A DNA stretch of 64,000 bases from Malurus cyaneus samueli (taxonomy: Eukaryota > Chordata > Aves > Passeriformes > Maluridae). Positions 42,283-52,400 of the stretch are shown here, piece after piece. The stretch is from assembly GCA_009741485.1 (NCBI GenBank), contig VKON01004058.1, forward strand, positions 24,983 to 88,982, in the 5' to 3' direction. Every line of letters starts with the position of its first letter. Position 1 is the first letter of the stretch. The notes below the pieces were generated by a model. The model made no database searches. It was not told the DNA's origin and worked only from the letters and a program-made list of their open reading frames with translations. The position numbers and the translations under genes were made by a program.

Positions 42283-43789
42283 CACTACAGCCACAATAAA
42301 TGGTTTTACACTGGGCTGTGCTCCAGGTGAATTTTACCCATGATATTGGTTCAGTTTATCTTAAACAGAGCTGGAGAAATAATTTTAGTATATTTTAATG
42401 TGGCCAGAGAAGGGTTGGATGTGGGAAATCTTTTCTTTTGCAGGGATAGCTGAGTGCCTGGGAGCAGGGTGACAGGAGTGGGTTGGTGGCTCATTCAGAG
42501 GATCAGATTCTCCTTTCCAGATGTGGGGCTGAGACTCTGAACTCCACCCCCAGCTCTGCAGGGGATGCAAACCCAGCACAACTCGTTGGAAATGAAATTC
42601 CTTTATTTTTCCTATGAATTCACATTTTGCTTTTTCACTTGTTGCAGCTCTGAGGCCTCAATTCTTGATGTATTTCTCATAAAGGGCATTCAGAGCTCTC
42701 CATCCCTTCCCTCCTCCCTGTCTGGGGTTGGAGCCATGGAGGGCCTGTGCAGCCACTGAGAGCTGAGTGGTGGAGATAATGAGATGCAGATTTATGGTAA
42801 TGCCAAACATGTCATTATCCTCTGAGTAAGAGGCTGCTCCTCGCACAAGATGACTCCTGTAATCATCAGGTCTTCGGGAATGTGCTCCAGAAGCTCTTTT
42901 CACTCTGTTGTCTTTGCAAACCCGTGGTGAAACAAATATAAATATTGGAGGGAGGGTGTTTGACATGAAATTCATGAGGCAGGGAGATGACTTCTGTTCC
43001 TGGCTATAATTACACATTCCCCCATTCCTCTGAGGAATTCTGCTCCCAGAAATCGCTGCCAAGCTAAAGGGGGCCAGGTGACTTATCTGGCTGCTAATAG
43101 GAAAGTTTATAGTAAACCTATAGGAAATGGGGTTGCCTGTAGTGTGTAAGATAACTCACTGCATTTTCCTGGCTCGTTTAGGAAACTGTGGATGGGGTGA
43201 AATTAATTTGCCCCTACAGCTGATGAAGTCAAGGGAAATTGGGGCTGTTTTTTTCCCTGTAATGTCAGTGTGTGACCCAGCTCTGACAAAATCCTTCCCA
43301 ACTGCTTGCCTTGAAGGCTTGAACAAACTTCTCCTAAAGAACAAGGAGCTCTCCTGCTGCCCAGCTCCAATTCTGCCAGTGCTTCCTGTGCAGCAGTTTT
43401 TGGGGAGGGAGAAGGTTTTGAAGCCAAGCTTTGTGTGCTCCTTGCAGCTGGGAAATGGAATTTGAGCAGGTGGGGCTGGGGTAGAGCCCCTGCCCTGGAG
43501 AAGCCGAGCTCTCTGTGCTGCAGTGCCCGGGGCTGGATCCTCGGGACCCGTGTGTGTTCTCTCAGTGTTTCTGTCCTTGTTTCCCCAGATCTACCTGCGG
43601 AACCTGGGCATCGAGCAGTCCCCTGGCACCATCCTGGCACCCTTCGTGCCCCGGGGCCCCGTCCGGGAGCGGGAGCTGTCCCCGTCAGAGCTCAGAACCC
43701 TGAAGGATTCACTGCCCAGGGCCCCTCCTGGGGCTCAGGGTATGGTATGGGGGCTCTGGGTGGGTCTGGCCAGGCAGGGTGGGCTCAAT
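42283..43789 (+). repeat. Inverted duplication, left arm
   Basis: This segment is nearly identical to the reverse complement of 60,640-62,147, from ACAGCCACAATAAATGG through intronic DNA and the ALMS1-like exon to the first minisatellite unit. Sequences outside the arms differ completely at both ends (breaks near 42,283/62,147 and 43,789/60,640). Confidence 0.93.
43589..43739 (+). CDS. ALMS1: ALMS1 exon upstream of 37,776, opposite strand
   Basis: The acceptor TTGTTTCCCCAG precedes IYLRNLGIEQSPGTILAPF, then VPRGPVREREL and SPSELRTLKDS. The style, with a repeated SP-T-L-P and charged pattern, fits ALMS1. The exon is 151 bases, phase 0 to phase 1, and the donor is CTCAGG|GTATGG. The exon at 37,776 needs exactly a phase-1 partner, and the minisatellite following this donor is the same one that ends the left contig at 38,795-39,235. 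Strand is opposite to the rest of ALMS1, so this contig appears inverted in the assembly. Confidence 0.65.
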
Positions 43790-44012
43790 TGTTTAAGGAA
43801 AAGAGACTGTAACCAGATGAGCACCACCCACCCAATCAGCCAAACTTTCATAGATGAGGATTGAGTCTGATAACTTGAGCATTTCAGTTCTTTATCATTA
43901 CACACTTCACGCAAAGATGGATTCCAAACTTATTTTGTTGAAAAAGGATTTTGAATACGGACATAGGCCTACACAAGCCTCTTCCTTGCTGATCAAAGCA
44001 AAAACTTGATTT

Positions 44013-44190
44013 TTAACGAATCTCAAATGAGCGGAAAAAATAATCTTGAGAATTCCATCCCTGGCAGTTTTCCTGCAGCTTTTGTCCCGTCCAATTTTTA
44101 AGCTCTTCATCAACTGCTGCACCAAAGTCAAATTCCACTGGCTTTAGGGACAGCCACAAGCCGATTTGGCACTTCAGGTGGGTCAAGATA
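44013..44190 (-). other. Unidentified coding-like stretch
   Basis: The minus frame reads CQIGLWLSLKPVEFDFG, AAVDEELKNWTGQKLQENCQ and GWNSQDYFFRSFEIR, then a stop at 44,013. The amino-acid mix is protein-like, unlike the repeat frames. No start, acceptor or family was recognised. It lies close to the edge of the inverted arm. Confidence 0.2.
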
Positions 44191-45255
44191 GAGAATCAGA
44201 GTAAGATATTCCTCCTGAATGTCAGAAAGAGTCCGATTCCACCTACGAGCTCACATGCTCAGTTACAGGCAATACTCGGATAGGAGAGCTGCTACGTGTG
44301 TGAGTTACACGCAATATATATCTCTATGCTCGGCCATGCATATAGCATATGCTGGAGTATTATATAGTCCACCACGCCTAGAGCGCTTTGTGCTCCTTTT
44401 ACTATCGAGAATTTCTATTTTCTGGGTTACTGCTAGAAAAGGGATCAGTGTATTTTATACAACACAATACTGAAGGGTCATATTTCAGCATAACAATAGG
44501 AATCCATCACACACAGGTGGGATTCCTCAGAGCAATACCTGAGCTCTAGTGCTGACCAGGAGGGTTCCTTTGGGAGGTTGTGATCCTTGTCACTGCTGGG
44601 TGACTCTGTCTGCAGCCCCAGAGAGGCTGCTGCAGCCACACAGCTTGACTGAGAGCACACTGCCTCCCTTCCACTGTGGCTCAACTCAAAAATTCCTTTA
44701 TTACCTCGATGAACATTTCAACAGCAACACTTGCAGTGTTCACTGAGCTGCTGGCAGAACTGGAAACCAAAGCAGATGCTGCGCCGAGCACAGCCTGTTG
44801 GGACCCAGGCTGCGGCAGCCGGGCCATCTTGACGCGTGTCCCCAATGGCACCAGCAGCCATTGTTCCCGTGAAACAGCTTCTTCAGGCGGATCGGAAAGA
44901 CCAGGAAAAAATGTTAAAGAAAGTTGAGACTCATAGCCAACTGTGTAATTGCTGATCCTTAGACCAAAAATCTGATTAAATTGTGCTAGGCTTGGAACAG
45001 GTGCGCAATGGGCTCCTCATGTGCCCAGCCAGTGTTGACCTGAACACACACCCATCAGCCTCTGCAGGCTTCCTGAGATACAGACCAGGGAATAACACAA
45101 GAACAAAGAAAAAAGCACCAAACTTTTGCTGTCCCTTGAGTGCCAACACACGAAAATTCCGTGAGGCGAAACTGCAGGAAAGCTCTTGCCACTTCTGTGA
45201 AATGCCCTTTAGCATGACCATCTCCAGCCTTCAGTGTCTGAACTGAAACTCTTAC
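44190..45255. other. Unannotated, partly low-quality DNA
   Basis: 44,190-44,470 has the random, CpG-scattered texture of unpolished reads. 44,470-45,255 is ordinary non-repetitive DNA in which I could not assign a gene. The large ADNP zinc-finger and homeobox exon that should lie on this side of the ADNP exons is not found. Confidence 0.4.
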
Positions 45256-45351
45256 CAACTCTGCGTTTTTTGTAGCGATGGGTCCCACAGTCCCACATCC
45301 TCCGCTAGTGTTTTTCAAATAAAATCATTAGGCGTTCAAACTTCTTAAATC
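45256..45351 (-). pseudogene. ADNP: ADNP second coding exon, frame-disrupted
   Basis: After acceptor TTCCTTTCTCCAG, the DNA GATTTAAGAAGTTTGAACGC, CTAATGATTTTATTTGAAAA and ACACTAGCGGAGGATGTGGG aligns with ADNP [20 protein letters not shown] but has several one-base losses that break the frame. The end, EDVGLWDPSLQKTQS, is intact and matches ADNP EDVGLWDPSLTKNQ. The donor is AGAGTTG|GTAAGAG. ADNP is a nuclear zinc-finger and homeodomain protein of the CHD4/HP1 chromatin complex. The indels may be unpolished sequence or true decay. Exon lengths and splice sites fit the real gene, which argues against a processed copy. Confidence 0.72.
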
Positions 45352-45920
45352 CTGGAGAAAGGAAGACGGGAAGAGAGGACAGAGAGTCAGAACCAAGGAC
45401 AAGCCTCCTTAATCAATCCCTGAGCATCCTCCAGGTGCTGCTGCCAAGGCCAGAGGCCATCACTCAAAGACTGGGGGAGTGGGCGTGCATCTCCTTGGAG
45501 GAGGAGAACTGTTGAATATTCTCCATTATCACCCCATCATCTCAGAGCCATCTATCAACCACCATTCCTGCACCAATCCAATACTCTAGTACAACTCATT
45601 CTCATGCCAAAACCAATCCTGGAGAAAAGTGCTCCAGACAGATGTGTTTATGGGGGGGTTGGGTTGTTTGCGTAGCTTTGTTTGGAGGGGTTTGTGGTGT
45701 AGTATCTACTTGGCCTTGATTGCCGTTCTGCAGCATTCCTTGCAGTTCAGTATCCACTAACATTATGAAAAGTATTTACAGCGTACATTATATCTCAAGT
45801 TTCGTAACTCCTTTTTGGTGCGAACTTAAACAGGTCAAAATAAATATGGCAATACACAATATTCACTGCCCCCTGACTCTGGAGCATTTTAGCTCTAACC
45901 CTTGGAGAGCCATACGTTAC

Positions 45921-46025
45921 TTCTATATGTTCTTTACAGTATTCCAAACCAATGTCACTAAGTATTTTTTTCACAGTTTTCCGGGCCTTTCTTAAACTGC
46001 CAAGGTTGGACGGGAAGTGGAACAT
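45921..46025 (-). CDS. ADNP: ADNP first coding exon
   Basis: Thirty-five codons from ATG encode [19 protein letters not shown], then [16 protein letters not shown], followed by GTAACG as donor. Vertebrate ADNP begins [36 protein letters not shown], so identity is clear, and ADNP2 is much less similar. The first ten residues differ and one is missing. At DNA level this can be explained by loss of three bases between ATG and the NLGSL codons. The next ADNP exon follows at 45,351. Its presence beside ALMS1 is unexpected and points to a misjoined contig. Confidence 0.85.
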
Positions 46026-47463
46026 TAGTTTCGTATTGGCAAAGACAGAGTAAGAGAAAAGCGTTTAAGACAATGAGTTCTGTCTTACTGTTAATGATCA
46101 GTAATTGTTTATGCCTCATTCCCCACAGAGCTTGTATCAGAGCTCTTACCACGTCCCTTAACACATTCTCTGCTTGTTTCTTGCTGGAGGCTGCCCAGAT
46201 GCTGCAGAGGCATTTCTGCGAAAGCAGCAACTGATGGAACAACTAATTGGCAGGGCATGGGCTGCTCTCTGGAAGAAACCTTTACTTGTTGACTACAAAC
46301 CCTTACACTGAAGTATTTCAGACCTGTGCAAGCCACCCCAATTGATCTGAAACTAGCAAGCTCAGCTTCAAGTTTCTGTCAGTCTATAAGAGATTTCACA
46401 GTGTCTCTCTGACAGCAGTAGATCTTCATCTGAAACCCAAACGTTTTAATTTCAGTTTTCCATCAACCTTACGTGCCATTTTCTGCTGGATAGCTGAATC
46501 CAATCACCTAATCATAACAAACCCCCTCGATGCTTAAGCAAATTACAATTCATTTATTTAGGAAATGTCTGAGGGGGGGGGGGGGGGGGGTATGTTTAAC
46601 CCTAGTGTGTGGAGAGCCAGATACAGCTGTATTACTGCAGTCTGTGATACAACAAAAGCTTTTAGCTCTCCATCCACTTTTATCTGCAGCCAAGTAACTT
46701 TCCAATGACTAATGTAAACAAGACTCTGCTGGCACTCCTTGGATGGCGGACATTAAGCCCAGTCGATTAAGCAGCCTCTCAAACATTGTTAGGCCATTAG
46801 CTGTTCTGGGAATGAGCGATCCTTTATCTGACCAAAGCTTGTTGTTTGAAAGGAAGACACCTGGAGCATCTGTGACCACATCAATCCACACTGAAGTGTG
46901 GGTGGAATGAATAAATGATGCCTAAGCCAACCGCCAACACACCCTGACTAGAAACACCCAGGCAGCTCTTCAGCTGCCTCCCAAGGCAGATGTTGAAGCT
47001 CTCCCTCATCTCCAGTGTGTGTGCACACAAACTGACTGCCACCAGCACAAAGGAATTGCCAAAGGAAGCACAGAGGACTGTGAGAAATATTTGGAACCTT
47101 CCTTTGCTCTGTTTGTGCAGTTCCCAGCATAAACGGTCTTGTCCACAGTCAGGTATTGACTCCCGACCAATTCAGTAGCAAATGAAAGCATAAGAGACGG
47201 CTTATGAAAGAGCAAAAGGACGTAACTCAGAAGCACCATACTCAAGAGTTTACATTTCACATTTGCAACAGTGAAAGCTTTCATTCACTTACATTTCTGT
47301 GCAGATATAAGGAGCCCTCCCTCTGATCCCACACCAGCACTACACTTGACCCCACAGGAAGTGTGAGACAGAGGAGAAACACCAAACCCACAGCTCACAG
47401 CTCAACAGGGGGTAAGGAGAGAACTCGCACCTGTCTTCTGCACTGCAAAAAGTTGTTTCTGTT
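46026..47463. other. Unannotated DNA upstream of ADNP start
   Basis: Non-repetitive, AT-leaning DNA. It would contain ADNP 5' UTR or intron sequence. It includes an 18-base G run at 46,573-46,590. No other feature was recognised. Confidence 0.4.
46573..46590. repeat. G homopolymer (18)
   Basis: An uninterrupted run of 18 G on the plus strand within otherwise ordinary AT-leaning sequence. Confidence 0.97.
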
Positions 47464-47811
47464 TCAGTGCCTAACTAAATCTAGATTCTCCAGGTCTCTG
47501 TGTTTTGGCCCGGTCAGGAGCTGCCTTTTGGTGCCCAGGTAAGAGGTTTTGGGTCTGTTCCTGCCGCTGACCAGGAAATGGGGAATCTTCCCACTGCGCT
47601 CAAAGCCACTCCCAGGGGCAGGCTGTTGTGAACTCCCAAAGGTGCCACCAGTTTCACACCAACATTGACTTTTTCTCTCGATGAAATTGTAAGCCAATAT
47701 TTTCAAATGTGCCCCAGGCGTCATGTAGCGGACATTACTCAGGTGTTCCCTGGCCTTCGTTATGTCTCGCTTTGGCACGTACACCAACACCAAGGTTTCT
47801 ACTCCCACAGG
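47464..47811 (-). CDS. Unidentified candidate terminal exon
   Basis: A strong acceptor, TTTCCACTCTGCAG, is followed in phase 0 by PVGVETLVLVYVPKRDITKA, then REHLSNVRYMTPGAHLKILA, YNFIERKSQCW and finally NLDLVRH before a stop. The first 50 residues have a balanced, protein-like composition. The rest is richer in Gly/Ser/Lys. I do not recognise the family. No joining exon upstream could be fixed: the candidate at 48,638-48,867 ends in phase 1 and does not fit directly. Confidence 0.35.
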   Translation of the reverse strand, partial: PVGVETLVLVYVPKRDITKAREHLSNVRYMTPGAHLKILAYNFIERKSQCWCETGGTFGSSQQPAPGSGFERSGKIPHFLVSGRNRPKTSYLGTKRQLLTGPKHRDLENLDLVRH

Positions 47812-48269
47812 CTGCAGAGTGGAAACAATGTGTTAACCAGGAAATAAAGACATAAAGAAATTATCTGGAAAGGAGGTTCCTGCTATGCAAAGGAACCCTG
47901 ACAGCCACCAGTCTAGTTTTCTAGCAAACCTACTCTAGTTTTATTCTCTTTATGCTTAACTGGAACAACCAACATGTCCTGCCCAGTTGCCAGGGGAGCA
48001 CCCACGAGGACAGCAAAGCAGGGATGGGGGTACCTGAGCAGTGAACTGAGCAGCGAGGAGTGCACTCAGCAAGGTTTGGGGGAAGATCACTGGGAAATGG
48101 CCACGTGAAAACCAATGGATGGAATCCCCAAAAGGCTGGTAAAGAAACCCCCCTGGTCCCCAGTGCCTTATTATCTTGTTCAGGCATCCCAGACTGTACA
48201 AGGTAGCCAGGACTCCAGGCTCTTCACAGTGGCCACTCCACCTACCCCTTCTGCACTTAAGGAAATTCC

Positions 48270-48480
48270 TTCATAGGATCCTCATGGAATGCCTGGGTGG
48301 ACAGCGGACATTAATCTCATCCAGTTCCACCCCTGCCACGGGCAGGCGACACCTCTCCATATCCCAGGGTACTCAGCCCCTCCAACCTGGCCTTGGACAC
48401 TTCCAGGGGATGGGGCCAGCCACAGTTCGTCTGGATACTCTGTCAGGGCCTCACAGGGAAGAATTTCTTTCTTAATGTCT
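48270..48480 (+). mobile_element. CR1-type retroposon fragment
   Basis: CATCCAGTTCCACCCCTGCC, ACGGGCAGGCGACACCTC, CTCCAACCTGGCCTTGGACA, CTTCCAGGGGATGGGGCC and AGGGAAGAATTTCTTTCTTA follow the CR1 consensus with several single-base changes. It is the only clear CR1 copy in the spacer. Confidence 0.75.
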
Positions 48481-48637
48481 TTTCTTTTATTTCTTGAGCT
48501 GCAGTGTTTCTTAAAAGCATTCCATGAAATTTACACTTCCATTCAACTTTTGCTAAATATTGACCTCTGATAAAACTGTTGATGCAATTACAACCCTTGG
48601 GATATTGTGAAAAGAATAAAATAAAGCATCAGTTTAC

Positions 48638-48867
48638 CTTTGTATGAGCACAGGAAGTTGACCCTTTCTTTCCTAAGTGCTCTCATTATCCTATTATCGA
48701 AAATGACAAAACCCAAGTATTTGTGATTCTGACAACACAACTTTACCAACTGTAGTGCTTGAACAAGTGTGCAAACAAGACAATTGTATAAACAAGTGCA
48801 AACCAGGCTAGTCCCGTCCACCGTGACTGTGCCATTCACAGACATACTCAGCTCAAGGCTTGTCTTA
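48638..48867 (-). CDS. Unidentified candidate internal exon
   Basis: Between GATTATTTTTAG and ACAAAG|GTAAAC the frame is open and reads TSLELSMSVNGTVTVDGTSL, LVQALQLVKLCCQNHKYLG and FVIFDNRIMRALRKERVNF. Composition is protein-like, but no family is recognised and conservation cannot be judged. Confidence 0.22.
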
Positions 48868-48959
48868 CTAAAAATAATCAGCAAGTAAGAATCCAGTTCA
48901 TTTTAAAGCAGATTTCCAACGATTTTAAACTAAAGTTTACTATTTAGCTGTATCTTTGT

Positions 48960-49450
48960 GCATCTTATAAAACAGAACTGCTCTTCCTCTCTGTTTTCCC
49001 CTCTCCCCCTCATCATCCTCTGCTTGCATCCACAAGCCATCCTCTCCGTGCTCTTTCCCCCTCTCCTCCTTTCTGCAGGGTTCTTTGGCCTTCTTGTCCT
49101 TACCTCGTCATTTTCCCTCTTCTCCTCTCGTGCAATTCATAGCGTCCACATTCTTTCGTCGATCTCTCTCATCCTGTCTCCTCGCCTTCTTGACTATCTT
49201 TGTCCTTAACTTGTCATTTTCTCTTCCTCTTCTCATATTCCCTGTGCATTTTATTGTTTCTGTATTTTCTGCGGCCTCCACGCTTCTTTTGAGATAGTCT
49301 GCTCGCCTCCTCCTCTTTTTTAACATATCCCTTTCCCTGGCACGAGCCTGCTTTTCTTCTGGCGAAAGATAAAGCTTTTACGGGCGCATCATGAGCTGCT
49401 GCTGTCCTGCAAATAATATCGTATCCATGGAATAACGACTGACATGCCAC
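48960..49450 (+). repeat. Pyrimidine-rich low-complexity stretch
   Basis: CTCTTCCTCT/TTCCCCTC-type sequence. The middle (49,080-49,440) has scattered CpG, suggesting a noisy tandem array. Basic or serine-rich frames on either strand are compositional. Confidence 0.5.
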
Positions 49451-52400
49451 TCAGTCAGGCCACAACACCGCATTGGAGCTCAACATTTCACACGGCAGTT
49501 CAAGGGCATGCCCTGGGCTTGCTCGTGTTGCGGTAAGACAGCGCTGCGGCAGCCTCCAGGCGCCACCTCAATGACCCTGGGAGCCCTGGCCTGAGCAGTG
49601 ACATTTCTGTCCCCTCCTGGGCACTCCTCCTCCCCAGAGCCTTGGCAGCCCCTTGGCACTCTGAAGGAACAGCCATAGTGTGAAGGAACCTCAAACTTAT
49701 TCTTCTTCCTGCGACATACATTTCATTAACTTAAAGGTGTCTTTCTTCCCAGACCTCATCTCCACCCAAAAAAAAAAAAATAACAAAAAAAAAAACTTGG
49801 GTGAAAATGGATCCTTTCTCATTGCTGAGCGGAGTGGGGATTAGAGAACAAGCCACAATCTAAAAAAATGTGTAAGTTTGTTTCCTGGGCGAAACCTGGC
49901 CAAAACATTTACTGCAGTTAATGAAAATAAGTTCCTGACTCATCTACCCAGACTTCCTCCAAGTGTTTATGTCTTGCCTTCACAGGAACAAAGGCGAAAA
50001 AAATGAGACTATTTACTTTGAGTTTCTGCTGAAAGCTTCATGACGAGTGGGCTTCTTCGGGTTGATGTTTGAGGCTTGCGGGCCTTTTTGTTTCTAAAAG
50101 GTGTCAATGGGAGACTACATTTAACAAATTGCTTTCACTTTTGGTCATTTCTCTGTAGTCACCCAACTCATCCACATCTTCAAATGTAACAATGTTAATT
50201 ACAAAAAAAAAAAAAAAAAACTACATCTTGAAATCATGAAGAATTTATACCATTATTTTCGATAACCTTTTAATATTTTCTGCTACATAATGACCATTGT
50301 TTCAGAATGGCAAACTGCAGTTGCGGGCCAGGTTTGAGTTTTTTGGTTGGGTTTTTGTTAAAGTTTGAAGAGAGATTTGAAGAGGTCTAATCAAAATGAA
50401 AACTGCAGAAAGACAAAATTACTATTGCAATACTTAAGCGAAAGCCTAAAACAAATATGAAACAAATGTACTTTTTAAAATTTAGCTACCTTATGGAAAG
50501 CACTTGTTCCCAGCATGCAATACTCCATCTTTTTCCTTCCCTTTTTCTTTTCCATACAGAAAAAGCAATGTTTCAAACCCTTATTTATGAGCCTGTTCCT
50601 TTCCCCTACAATATATCCCACCCCACACACATAACCCTCTATCTGGCCATTGCCTTTTGTCAGGTCTGTATCATTGATCCCATGGCTTGTTTCTAATAAA
50701 TGCAAACCCCTGAATTTCGTTTAATATCTGTAATAATGCTAAAAGGGAAGGCGCTTGCAGCAGAGTCAAACACCATAATAAAAAAAAATCATGCAGCTTG
50801 GTAAGACATTATAAATATAATTCAGATTATTGTTAAAAATGACTTCATTAAAAGGGATAGCTCTCTCTACCAGACAGGCTGGGCTTCAATTTAACAGTGT
50901 TGGCCCCATTAAAATCAAAAAGCAACCCAGGATCAGCATCCTCAGTCAACCCAGACCACTGCAAATCATGACTCCATAAGTTTTGAGTTTCTCTATGGGG
51001 CTGGGTGCCAGGAATTATTGCTGTTTATAGAGCAAACTTAACTCATTAACTTTTAAAATTACATTATCTATCCTTAACATTTATCAGTAAACTGCGTTCA
51101 AATTCAGTGACAATAGCATTGAAGTTACATGGAAGTGAAACATTTCATGCAAATTATCTCCCCTCATCTCCGCCCACCCAAGGCCAAGTCCCAACATTTC
51201 AATCTGTCATTGTTGTATTTTCTTTCATTTGTTTTTGTTTGGTTTTTGTTGGGGATTTTCCCTCCACTTTCTTTTATTTTTTCACAGGATCTTCCCTCCC
51301 CATCCCTTATAAAGCTCATTTTGACAGAGCAGGTTTATAAACAAATGATAGGAACAATACCTTAATAAAGAAACCATTTCAGCTGTATTTCCAATAAACA
51401 TTTCAATTAAGTTCAAATAAGTCATGAATAACTTAAAGGGACCGACATCCAATTAATTACAGATCTCTGAATTTCCCTGTCTCAGGACAGAGGGCTTCCC
51501 CCATTTGTTAGCATTCCAGATCATCACTCCTGAGTCTAAATCAGCTTTCACTTTCACCTCTGATGTTTTAAACTGACAGAAGAGGAAAATTTAAACCAGG
51601 AAAACCAATTAATCTGCAGTGAAGCTGCCAAAGGGGTTGAACCCAAAGTCCCGCCAACCCCCAATTTTTCTGGAGTCCAATGTTTGGCTTGGTCCTTTAA
51701 GTTCAAAATGTCCAAAGCCCAGAAGGAACAGTCAAAGCGTTCCATTCAGCTACTTTTGCCCAGTTTGCAATGAAAATGTTAACTCCTTCCCCATCTCTTC
51801 AATAATATGATGAGGCCATTACCTCCAATCATGAATGGTGCATTGGCGTCTCAGACTCATTGGACAAGTTTTACGCAATCCTCCAAAGCCAATTCTCTTG
51901 CCCCGAAGCCCCTCAGGGTTCCCTCACACCCCCTGGGGGAGGCCACACGCTGGCACACAGGAAGGCTCATATCCTGTGCCGACAAACAAAATGGGAAAGA
52001 CAGAGATTTAAGATAAGCGTGCAATCTCACACTGATCAGACAAACCCAAGCCCAAGGTCGAGCCGCTGGAGCCTCCAACGCAGATTCTAGCTGGGGCTGC
52101 TGACCCCAGGAATGCCTTTGGCTGCTATCGATTCCAGCCTCAGTTATCCAGCTCACAAACCCACAGGACGGAGGCTGGGAATGCTCCTACCCACACTCAG
52201 GCAGGGTATTTGGAGGTGAATGGCTTAGCCCTCACCTGAGCTGTCAGCAGCAACAGCACAGTGGCTACCTGGACACCTCAAGGGACACCGGTACCATCCT
52301 GGCGTCACCTCTTTTCCCTGGAGGTTCCCAAACAAACAGGTCCACTCTAAATGACATGGGGACATCAGCAGGTGACGTGGCTTCCGCCACAGCCCTGGGA

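Noticed and set aside
45921..46025. ADNP2 instead of ADNP
   Set aside because: The [16 protein letters not shown] and EDVGLWDPSL segments match ADNP. The ADNP2 N-terminus differs at many of these positions.
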